This document shows, piece after piece, positions 39,765 to 51,700 of a stretch of 64,000 bases of DNA (its first letter is position 1; every line of letters begins with the position of its first letter). The notes under the pieces were generated by a model. That model was given only the letters and a program-made list of their open reading frames with translations, made no database searches and was not told the origin of the DNA. Origin of the DNA: Rhizomys pruinosus (Eukaryota; Chordata; Mammalia; Rodentia; Spalacidae); the NCBI GenBank assembly GCA_009823505.1, contig VZQC01001008.1, forward strand, positions 2,691,874-2,755,873, written 5' to 3'. The translations under genes and the position numbers were made by a program.

Positions 39765-42700
39765 GTATCTTAAGCCCGTTCACTTTCATTTTTTTTCTCT
39801 TATCTGCTGTCCTGGTTTTGTTGCAAGGGACGGTAATCTAATGACAGCAGGATTCAGTGTGGTTTTGTAAGTACTTTGGGCATAGTCATAGGATTCTGCA
39901 TCTTACAAGGTTTGCATCAAGAAAGATATACCCATTAAAAATGAGGTTTTGGGCTGGAGAGATGGCTCAGTGGTTAAGAGTGCAGACTGTAGGCCGGGCG
40001 TGGTGGCGCATGCCTTTATCCAGCACTTGGACAGGCAGAAGCAGGCGGATCTTTGGAGTTCAGGGCCAGCCTGGTCTAACAGAGTGAGTTCCAGGACAGC
40101 TGGGACTACAGGGGGACTCTGTCTCAAAAAGACCAAGAAAAAAAAAAAAGAGTGCCGACTGCTCTTGCAGAGGACCTGGGTTCAATTCCCAGCACCCACA
40201 TGGCAGCTAAGAACTGTCTTTAAGCCAGGCGTGGTGGTGCATACCTTTAGGGAGGCAGAGGCAGGCAGATCTCTCTGAGTTCAAGCCCAGCAGAGTAAGT
40301 TCCAGGCCAGCTGGGTTTAGGGAGACCCTGCCTCAAAAAAAGAGGTTTTGTACTTGGTGATATCTTCTGTGCAAGCACTACTTTGATTACAATGAGGCTA
40401 GCTGGTTTTCTTTTTATGCACATTTTTTAAATTTTTATTTTATGGTGATATGATTCCTGTCTGCATGTAGTTTTGTGACCTGCCAGGGAGGGTCCAGAAA
40501 GGGCATCGGATTCCCCTGGAACGAGGAGTTAAAGACAATTCTCGCCGGGCGTGGTGGCGCATGCTTTAATCCTAGCCCTTGGAGGCAGAGGCAGGTGGAT
40601 CTTTGTGAGTTCAAGGCCAGCCTTGCCTACAGATTGAGAGTTCGCAGACAGCTTGGCTAAGGGGAGACCTGTGTCTCCAAAAGACCAAAAAAAAAGAACA
40701 ATTCTTCAGCCACCATGTATGTGGGGTGTTGGGGATCAACCTGGGTCCTCTGCAAGAACGTCGGTGCTCTTAATCGCTAGGCCATTTCTCCAGCCCCCTA
40801 TACACATATTTTAATGTGGTAAAGCAACGTCTGGGTTTCAGGAAAATAGTACTGACATGGAAAAGTGTAACTTTCCATTTTGAGCATGTCATCAGCTTTC
40901 TTGTGAGGATGTTTTCCATGTCTCACTCCATGTACCCAAGAAGGAAAGTAAAATACAGGAAAAGCAAACCAGCCTGGGGCAGACTTTCTACCCCAACCGA
41001 TTTTAACTTCATGGACTTTTTGAAGTCAGTGTGTGGAGGAAATGGAAACTTGCAAGCTTGAATTAGTACATTAAAAAGGCACTATCTCCGGGCGTGGTGG
41101 TGCACCCTTTAATCCTAGCACTTGGAGGCAGAGGCAGGTGGATCTTTGTGAGTTCAAGGCCAGCCTGGTCTAACAAAGTTGAGTCCAGACAGCTGAGGGG
41201 CTCCGGAGAGACCCTGTCTTCAAAAGACCAAAAAAAAAAAAAAAAAAAAAACCAGCACTATCTGTATGTTCCAATTCTTAGCAGCCAGGTGTTTTCACTG
41301 TTAGTCCAAGGACCTTTGTGTCTCTCTCAAGCCCAGCTCGCCTTGAGGTAAGAAGAGCTTTGGTGCCCACCCTGTCTTCTAACAAAGTGTAGCCATGTCC
41401 GTGCATTCAAAAACAAAAGAAAAAGCAATCCTGAACCGATGTTGAAGAAAACTTTTAAAATTCTCACAGTAGCATGACGTGTTTATTTTACACATGTGAA
41501 TGGTACTTCTCTGGGCACCATTCAGTATGCCCCCAGCTTTGATCTCCTCGTGGACAGTTCTCACCAGAAGATGGGTGAAATAACATGATGATGTTCATTG
41601 GCTCTTTATGTAAAGCGGCCACAGCTCCTTGGTGGGGTGCTGATTGCCTGCATGTGACTACTCAAGTAGTTGGTAGCCCTGTGTGTCTCCCGAACTGAGA
41701 AATATGAACAGTTCCCCTAGACAGTGCAAGTGCAACATATTCTCCATGGAGAATCACACACAACATTTTTTTGGTTTGTTTGTTTAAATTTTGTCTTTTT
41801 TTGGGGGGGTGGTTTACTTGAGCTAGCCTGGAACGCTTATGTAGTTGAAAATGACCTGAATCCTCCTGCCTGTCCCCCTGGAGTGCTGGGATTACAGGTA
41901 TTGGTCATCACGCTATACCATATACAATGTATCTTACACGAAAATAGGTACTGCTAATTGATTTTGCTTCTTCAAAGGAAAATAAATGTTTAAAATTTGA
42001 GAAATGTATGTATACTCTTGTATAGTTGGAAGAAACTTAAAGGTAAGTCAGAATGGGCTAGAGAGATGGCTCAGTGGTTAAGAGCATTGACTGCTTTTGT
42101 AGAGGATCTGGGTTCAAGTCTCAGCACCCATATGGCGCCTAACACCTAACAACCATCTGTAACTCCAGTTCCAGGGGATCTGACAGCTTCCTCTGACCTG
42201 TGCAGGTACTGCATGACATGGGTGCACTTACACACATGCAGGCAATACACTCATACACATAAAATAAAAATAATAAAAATTTAAAAAGATAAGTCAGGTA
42301 ACAAGTAATAAGACTAAATAGTTTAATTAGGTTTGTAGAGATCAAAACAAGGCATTTGAGGGGGAAATTCAGATTACTTTTTCAATCAAAATTAGAATAA
42401 TATTTAACTAAGAGAACTCAGAGAACAAAATGGCTAGAATTCTAGGAAGGGCTTCTCTCAGAGGTTGAAATATTGCTTGAAAAATAAGAACTTAATTTTA
42501 GAAGTTTCGTTTTGTTTTGGTTTTGTTTTTGTCTTTTTGAGGTAGGGTCTCCCTGGAACTCTGGCTGTCCTGGAACTTGCTCTGTAGACCAGGCTGGCCT
42601 TGAACTCACAGAGATCAGCCTACCTTCGCCTCCCAAGTGCTAGGATTAAAGGCGTGTGCCACCAAGCCCAGCAATTTTAGAAGTTTTAAATGTGACCAGT

Positions 42701-45700
42701 ATTCATTGCCAAACTGGAATTTTTAATGGTTTATATCATGAAATATCATACATAAAATAAAATGTGTGTATTTCTAATATGTATTCACTCCGCTTATTTA
42801 AAATGGTTAGCACTTGGGAGCCAGAGGCAGGCGAATCTCCATGAGTTCAAGGCCAGTGTGGTCTACATAGTGAGCTCCAGGCTAGCTGGGACTAAAGGGA
42901 GACCCTAACTCAAAATGACAAAAAAAAAATAAAAATAAATGGTATATGTATATTGTTTTTGAGGAGAAAGGTAATGTTTTTCACCATTTTTCTTAACTTT
43001 ATTACAGCTAATGGTCAGAAGTTATATGTGAGGCTCTTTCAACGTAAATTAACCTGGATTAAGATGAATAAACTAGAATATGAAGAGATTGGCCCAGACT
43101 TAACACCTGCGATTGAAGAATTAAAGCTCTCGGGCTTTCTCCAGACAGGTATGATTGACAGGAGGAACTCGGGACCTGAAGAATTCAGCAGAGCGCTGGT
43201 GATGGCTGGTAAGGGGGCATCTCCTGGCCGCTGCCTGCTACAGGATGATTGCTTTGACCCCAGCACCCACATGGTGGCTGAGAACCATCTGTAACTCCAA
43301 TTCCAGGAGAACTCCAGTTCCAGGGGAATCCGAGACCCTCTTCTGACCTCTGCGGCATTGCACGACATGGGTGCACAAACCTACATGCAGACAGTACATG
43401 CAGACAGTACATTCATACACATAAATTAAAAAACTCAAAATTTTAATCTTAGAGCAACAGATTTTTCATATGATTTAAGGCTGCTGGGTTCTTAGAAAGA
43501 AGGCCACGAGGAGAGTGACAGGTGGTCTGCTGTTGCTTTCCTGTTAAGAGTTTAGGACCGAGAAGTCACTGAGGGACAGAATGTGCCTCAGAAGAAAACA
43601 CTGTCTTCAGCTCTTATCTCCCAGTAAGAGCATGACTCATACCCAGGACAGAGTTAAGCCTTCTGTTGGATTCGGTGTTCCTCCAGGAACATACATCTGT
43701 GTCCACCCACTGTGCTCACACATACCACCTTTACGTGTTGATTGCCTGCAGAATTTGGTTAGAACCTGTAAACACTAGAAAAAAAATCTGCCTTCTGCAT
43801 TGACAGCCTGGGCTCTCTCCTCAGTAGCTTTCCTTCTGCACTTTCTGCACAGTGCTGTGTGATGGGGGTGGGGGGGTGGGGGGTGTATGAAGGATGTGCA
43901 CCATGGGCCCTCGTTGCTGACCCTCTTGACAAAATGAGCAATCACGTCAGATGGTGTTGTAGGGCAGAGTTTGCAGTGGGAACAGTAGGTAAAGATAAAG
44001 TTGGGTGATTGCTAGGATGGGGCTGGGTGGGGTGGAGGTGGAGCATGCTGATGGGGGCACAAGGCAGAGGCTTTCCTGAGAGTGGACATTGTTTCCCCCT
44101 CTCGTGGTCCCCTGGCATCTGGATTCTCAGTCCCCACTTGACTTGGAAGGTCTGAGACAGGTTCTATAGATAAATGTGTTTTCCAGGAGTCCCCCACAAC
44201 TGCTGCTAGACCCTTACCATTAAACCACCCAACAAACCAGAACCTGATGGTTGCCATGGATACTTGGCAGCTGTGTCTCTGACCACAACTCCAAGGCTGT
44301 TCTGCTGCTGCAGCCACAGTGTTTTCCGTGGTCTCTATCATGCCGTGTGCATTCTTGTTTTCGAGCGTTGGACTTAATATCTTCCCCACATAGCACAGCG
44401 CCTGCCTCCTGACCGCACAGCCTGCCCTTGTTGATGTTCACTTCTGCGCCATGCCCACATCAGAGATCTTGCATGGCACCTGTTGTGCAACAATCAGCCT
44501 CTGTGCCAGGCTGTGTTGGCCTCGCCCAGCTTTGTTTTCTTTCTTTTTTTTTTTTAAATTTAATTTTTATTGATGCTTTGTGCATTTCGTACATCATTTT
44601 CCAATTCAGATCAGGCATATTTCCCTTTCCCTTCTCCCCCACCCCCACCCCATCCCAGATTATGTATTCTGCCATAACTGTCCTGCATCTTTCTCTCAGT
44701 TTTTTTTTTTTCATTTTTAGCTATAAGTGATATCCATGAGTACAAGCATCCTTCGTGCAAAACCAATCTGCAGGCTGTTGTGCCCAAACCCCCAACAGCC
44801 CCACCATCCAGTGGGGGGGTGACAGGTTGTTTGTTCATCAAGTTGATCACATGAGTGTCCAGACTACATCGCTGTAGTTTCACCATTCACCCCAATCGCA
44901 GCCTTTACATTCTACCATGCCCCCTCTTCCGCAGATGTTCCATAGGCTTAGACAAGGGGCACAGAGTGGATGAGAAGTAAAAACAGTCCACTCTCTCTGG
45001 AGCTGTTGCACTTGGACTCTGTCAATTCTGGCTGTTTCCTTTCATGGGCTGACAGTTTGTCCAGGAATACCTTTCGATCCTACTAATGAAGCACAAGCAA
45101 TTAGATATATAGTATTTAAGCAGCACACTAATAGTTATGGTAGGTTACTTTGGCATGACACATATGTTTGGATAAATATGTTATCCTGAATTACATTTTT
45201 CCCCCCCTTAAATATGACAGGGGCTTAATGTGGCTTATAACTCTCTAACCTGTAGAGGATGTAAGCTTGGGGCATAAGCCATGGGTTATTCCTCCAAGGA
45301 GAGAAGCCAATAGCCAATTAGATTGGGATATACAGGCACATGGCTGCCTCTGCTGCACAGTATTCCAGGCAGGTGAGGTGTAGCTTGCCTTCCCCCCGAT
45401 AGAAAAGGAGAAATATCAATGTGAAGGTCGTTCTCCAAATGTAAATTGGAGACAACTATTGTAGAGGTAATCTCTTATAAAACCGGTAAAACTGCTTTCT
45501 TTAATTGACTACTAGACATGGGAACTGTGGAAGGGATTACTCTCTGTTCAGAACCAAATATAATACTAAAGTCCTAGGGCTATGCACTCAGGCAAAATAT
45601 ATTAATACAGGAGCTCTGACATCAGCAATGGATTGTTCTACCAGGTGGATGTTGGCCAGGGGATCCAAGGCCCCACAAAAGGTAAGGGCTCCTTGCCTCT

Positions 45701-48700
45701 AAGTTGGGATACCTGCAGGAGGAGAGGCGATAAGACCCTGCTGCTGAAGACCTGACGTTAACATGGGAGGGATGTATTGAGACTGCACATGCAAGTGTAC
45801 AGATGGCCTCTGGAATGCCAGAGAGTGTTACCAAAGGCCACTAAACCAATAAAGCAAATACGGGTCTCCCTGAGTCAAGCTTTGTTTTCTTTATACCACT
45901 TCTTACCACCTGGCTTGTGTGTGTACTGTATTAGAAGAGTGAGGTCCTTGTGACAAGGACCTGTGCTGATGTAGTGTCCCCAAGGTCTTAGAACATTACC
46001 AGGCATCTACTACACAACCAGTAAATACTTGTGTGGAGGTAGAAGACACTGCCCTAATCTAAATGCCTAAAGGCAGCTGGGTCTGAAACAGCCCACTGCC
46101 TGTGGCTTTGATGGGGGCACGTCTTTGTAGGATGCTGGAAGGCTGAGCCCAGGTAAGGGTTCCCAGCCTGCAGCACATGAGCAGGGAAGGGCTGAGGGGA
46201 GGAAGGCTGATAGTGACCTTACTCTGTGACCTAGCTTGGTCACATTTCTTGAAATGAGGTAGATGGAGAATATATTCTAGTAATCTTTTTTTCATAGTCT
46301 GTTTTCCATAATCTTTAGTGAACAGTTTAGGGAATTCTTGGCAAATTAATGACTTGTTTGGGGAAACTAATTACAATTTCTATAGTAAAATTTAAAGAAA
46401 CTTCTTTCCCCAAATAAATAAGGCTAATACTAATAAATTCTTTATAACTCTCTTTTTAACTTTTGTTGTTGACTGTTTCAGAATCTGAGTTGCAAGAACT
46501 CTCTGAGGTACTTGAACTCCTGTCTGCCCCGGAACTGAGAACCCTGGCCAAGGCGTTCCACTTGGTGAACCTGAGTGGGCAGAAGCAGCAGCTGGTCGAT
46601 GCCTTTCTGAAGCTGGCCAGACAGCGCTCAGTCTGCACTTGGGCCAAGAATCAGCCTGGAATCCGAGCAGTGATCTTAAAGAGGTCTGTGGTTCACCGAG
46701 AACAGGCACTGCACACCAACTTCTGACAGTGGGCTGTCCTTGTTCAGATGGGAACTGCGACTCCCAGCCACAGTGAGGCTGAGGCGGCCAGAAAGCCTTA
46801 TGATACTGGCCTGAATTCTTTCTTGACCGCTTATCCAAAGTTCTTGTGAGACCATTCTAATTTCTAGAACTAAGAAAAAATAAGTAGGCAGTAAATCAAA
46901 GGCAGCCGGTCTTTAGTGTGTGCTAACATTTTCTTTTCCAAAAATAATAAGATTAGCTTTAATTACTGTTCTTCCAGAACTTAGGGCAAGCGATTCACCT
47001 ACATTTTTATTTTAGTGAACTTTTTATTGGTATATTGTCAGTCTTAATAGTCACATAAAGGTTTTTTTTTCATTTTTTAATTGAAATTTTTTGTATTTCA
47101 TACAGAACATCTCAATAAATCTTAATCACTTTTATACCCTTCCCCCAGTTGGCACCCTCCCACAGCCCCCCACTGAAATTCATATACTCTATCATTCGTG
47201 TTAAGGCCTCTTGTGTCAAATTAGTGTCCCTGGACGTTCCTCAGTGCTAGTTCATCCACTGAGTTCTAGTCAGCTCATCCAGAGTCCCTCACTTTAAGAA
47301 GATCAGTTCCTCTTTACCCAATAGTAATCAGATGCCAATATTTATTCAGATAAGATTGGGTCCTGTTGCCCATTTCCTCAGTTCCATGCTGGGTTTTTGT
47401 CTACTTGAGTTTGCATGGATCTTGTACTACTGATACCATTGCTGTAAGTTTATATGAGCAGGGTCCCAGGAGCTTGTAGGATTCTATTTCCATAGGTCAG
47501 GCCCTACCTCCCTGGCTTTTCCTATCTTTCTACCCCCTTGTCTACAGTAGTCCCCTAGCCTGAGTGAGTGAAGTTTAATATAGACCCTACAGACTCCTAA
47601 TCTCCACACTGTGCTCATTTGTAACCTTCTGTGTTCCTGGGCCTCTGTTGCATGAGGGCACTTCATTAATGAGAATTGAGAAATTCATTAGTGTCCTCTT
47701 TACCCCTTGTTCTATGTTGCCAGAGCCTTAGGTGTAGAGGTTGCATTGTAGACGTGCCTTTTAGGCTTGGGCAATTTACAGTGTGTGTGACCAGTTATGG
47801 TATTCTGTAATAGTCTCCATCTGGTGCAAAAGAAGCTTCTTCAATCGGTGGTGAATGGGATACTTAACTGTAGATGTAAGGAAGCATATTTTGTACTTTG
47901 TTTGTTTGTTTTTGGTTTTTCGAGACAAGGTCTCCCTGTAGTCCCAGCTGTCCTGGAACTCACTCTGTAGACCAGGCTGGCCTTGAACTCACAAAGATCC
48001 GCCTGCCTCTGCCTCCCAAGTGCTAGGATTAAAGGCGTGCGCCACCACGCCCGGCTGTCATATTTTGTACTTAGTAAGACGTTACATTAGTCTAGGGATG
48101 TGACAGCCTTGGTGATTTCTCTACGATCTCTGGGTTGTCTGTTTGTGTGCTCTTTAAATTTTTTGACTTCTTCATTCATGTTTATGATAGTTCTTTTAAA
48201 TTCTATGTCCTGGATTCTCTCTAGTCATCCTCATAGTAGAACTCTTCTATAGGACTGGTGGTGTTTGGTGGGGACATATTATTTGGTTTTTTTATATTAT
48301 TATTTTCCCGTTGTGACTGTGACATGTGGATTAATTTGTTGTTTGTGATTCTTTTTTTTTTAATTTCATTTATTTTTTATGTGTATGAATATACTGTCTG
48401 CATGTAGGTCTGTGCACCCGTGTCGTGCAATGCTGTGGAGGTCAGAAGAGGGTCTCAGATTCCCCTGGAACTGGAGTTAAAGACGGTTCTCAGCCGCCAT
48501 ATGGGTGCTGGGAATCGAACCCGGGTCCTCTGCAAGAGCAGTCAGCGCTCTTAACTGCTAGGTCATCTCTCCAGCCCTGTTTGTGATTCTTGTATGAAAC
48601 TCTAGACCTCCTTTGCTGAGTTGAAGACTGATTTTATTTGTATTCCTGATGTGCCTTGGTTGTTTTCTTTAACTTTTTATGTGTATTGAGTGTACTGTCT

Positions 48701-51700
48701 GCATGTAGGTAGTTGTACCCTTGTCCTGCAATGCTGTGGAGGTCAGAAGAGGGCATCGGAGTCCCCTGGAACTGGAGTTAAAGACGGTTCTTAGCCACCA
48801 TGTGGGTGCTGGGAATTGAATCCGGGTCCTCTGACTGCTAGTCAGTGCTCTTAACCACTGAGCCATCTCTCCAGCCCCTGTTGTTTTCTTATTAGATATG
48901 AAAAGCTGGTTGGTCTAGGCTTCAGGTTCTCTCTTTTGATTTTATATTGGAGGGAGCAGATGGCTCTAACCTAGCTACTTAGCCCAGCAGAAGTCCAAGT
49001 CAATCACCAATCAGATAATCTCAGGCTTCCTTCCAAGGTCTGGGCCTCTACTAGCCAGCAGGCACAGTACAGGAAGCTTGCTAAGTGGAGGCTGGATTCA
49101 GGTGCTCTTGGGCAGTCTGGAAATGTCTAGAGCCCACTAAAGGGCAGAGATGTCTAGCCCTGCAGCAGTAGGAGTTGGCTTCAGATTGTCCCAGTGTACG
49201 GGGATAGGCACAGCACAATTTGGGAAGCTCACCACATGCACAGGCCGGATTCCAGCACTCTCAGGAAGTTTGGAAATGTCTAGACCCCTGCTAAAAGCCC
49301 TGTAGTAATGGGAAGGGCTTGAGACAGTTCCAGGGTCAGGGCATTGGCACATTGGTTATAATTTGGGAAGCTTACCACCACAGGGAACTGGATTCAGGCG
49401 TTCTCAGGCAGGCTGAAAATCTAAAGAAGTTAAACATAACAGTTTGCCCAAAATTGTGGGTAGTGTTTTTAATCCTTAGGAAGTACGTGATCTCTTTGAT
49501 TTAGGGAAGGTTATAAAAACTTAGAGAAGGGGGCTAGAGAGATGGCTCAGCAGTTAAGTGCACTGGCTGCTCTTGCAGAGGACCCAAGTTCAATTCTCAT
49601 CATCCACATAGCAGCTAACAACCACAACCGTCCATAATTCCAGCTCCAGGGGCTCTGAGGCCTTCTTCTGACCATGGGGAGCACAGGACAGGTGTGCTTA
49701 CACACATGTAGGCAATAAACTCATACACATTAAAAAACAATTTAAAAAGAACTTGGGGCTGGAGAGATGGCTCAGTGGTTAAGAGCACCGACTGCTCTTG
49801 CAGAGGACCCGATTCCCAGCACCCAGATGGCGGCTAAGAACCGTCTTTAACTCCAGTTCCAGCAGAATCTGATGCCCTCTTCTGACCTCCACGGCATTGC
49901 ATGATGTGGGTACACCAACCTACATGCAAACAGTACACTCATACACATAGAACATAATAATAAAAAAGAACTTAGAGAAGCCTTTTATGCCTGAAGTCTA
50001 TCAAAGCAGACTATATCTACTTTAGCCTCAGAAGCCAGTCTTCCTGAGTACTTGAGGATGAAAGGAGATAATGATTTTGAAAACACTTTATTTTTTAAAA
50101 TTTTTTATTTTATTTTATTTCTGTATGTGTATGAATGTACTGTCTGCATGCAAGTTTGTGCACCCGTGTCGTGCAATGCCGCAGAGGTCAGAAGAGGGTG
50201 TCGGATTCCCCTGGAACTGGAGTTCTCCTGGAATTGGAGTTTCAGACAGTTCTGGGCTGCCATGTGGGTGCTGGGGATCGAACCCGGGTCCTCTGTAAGA
50301 GCGGTCGGTGCTCTTAACCGCTAGGCCATCTCTCCAGCCCCTGAAAACACTTTAAAACAGTGACATTGTTACTTGTTTTGAATACTATTACTGTGTCTGT
50401 GAGTAAATGACAGTACATTTCATAAGTCATATATGTATAAAGGCCACTTCAGACCTGTGAAATCCCCATCCCTGTGCTATGATGAGTGACTTCTTAGGCT
50501 TCTCTTTGTCTATTTGTATTTAAACTGTTTAATGTTAGCCTTATTGTAACATTTGATAACTTGGTATACATTAAAATTACCAGTTTTTTCTCAGTGTAAG
50601 CACTTGGCATCTGATCAGAGAGAGTACAAGACATTGAATAGATATTTTTCTATTTATGTTTTTATTTTTATTTTAAGTGTATGAGTGTGTTTTGTCTGCA
50701 TGCATGTAAGTTCACCTGTGCCTTGTAATGTCCATGGAGACCAGAAGAGAGAAGTTGGATTCCCTGGAACTGGAGCTGTAGATGGTTAGCTTCCATATGG
50801 GAGCTGGGTCTACTTTGAGAACAGCCAGTGCTTTTATCCTCTGAGCCATCTCTCCAGCCCCAAGGATGGACATTTTTCAACATTGACTTTGGAGCTGGAA
50901 ATGAAAATGGACACATTGTTTATGCTTCTGGTTTTTTTTTTGTTTTGTTTTTTGTTTTTTTTTTCGTTGTTGTTGTTTTGCTTTGTTTTTTGTTTCTTTT
51001 TCTTTTTGAGACAGGATCACATTATGTAGCCCTGGCTAGCCTAGAATTTGCTGTGTGGACCATGCTGCCCTTCTGAGTGCTAGGATTCAAGGCCTGCATC
51101 ACCGCTCCCAGATATTCGGATTTTCTTAGTAGAGTTCTCGTTTGGTTTTCTGCAGAGACTTGCTCCACTGGCTCTGCGTACCGTGCAGGAGGTGGACACG
51201 CATGCTGGGTGACACTGAACTGCACCCTAGCCTACAAATGGGTTCTTTTTGGCAATCTTGTAGATCTGTGGTTTTCAGGGCAGTGGTGATGTGAGGGGAA
51301 CCCACTCTGAATTTGTACATTTCATGTGATACATCTTAGTTATATTTAGGCCCCCTCCCCCACCTGCTCTTCCCCATACACCCCCACCGGTTTTCATGCA
51401 TTCTATCACATATGTTAAGACCTATGGAGTCAAGTTTGTGTCCCCAGATGTCCCTTGGTGTGAGTTCATCCAGTGGAGCCTGGTCGGCCTATTTAGCATC
51501 ATTCATTTACAGAGTGACTCTCCCTCACCCAGCAGTGATCAGCTACCAGTAGTCCCTGGCTAAGGTTGGGGCTTCTTACCCATTTCCCAGTTCTATGCTG
51601 GGTTTTTTCCTGGTTTGAGTTTGCATGGGTCTTGGGTGTGCCGTCACCATTGCTGTAAGTTCATAAGAGCAAGTTCCTGGAAGCCTGGAAAACCTATTTC

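Larger units (their letters stand above)
47045..49440 (-). mobile_element. Old retroelement with repeated internal units, split by SINEs
   Basis: The left end is a poly-T/AT-rich 3' end. The 47100-47600 part is clearly related to 51335-51880 (shared phrases TTCCATGCTGGGTTTTT / TTCTATGCTGGGTTTTT and CCATTGCTGTAAGTTTAT / CCATTGCTGTAAGTTCAT). The right end (49020-49440) holds three diverged units with GGAAGCTT...GGATTC(A/C)(G/A)G...GGAAATGTCTAGA, ~150-170 bp apart. One B1 and two B2s interrupt it. An L1 with 5' monomers is possible; no coding frame survives. Confidence 0.45.

Noticed and set aside
39765..39841. Fan1 frame continuing after 39764
   Set aside because: A GT donor follows TTATCAG, and the next exon at 43008 resumes the family sequence, so the 26 extra codons are intron.
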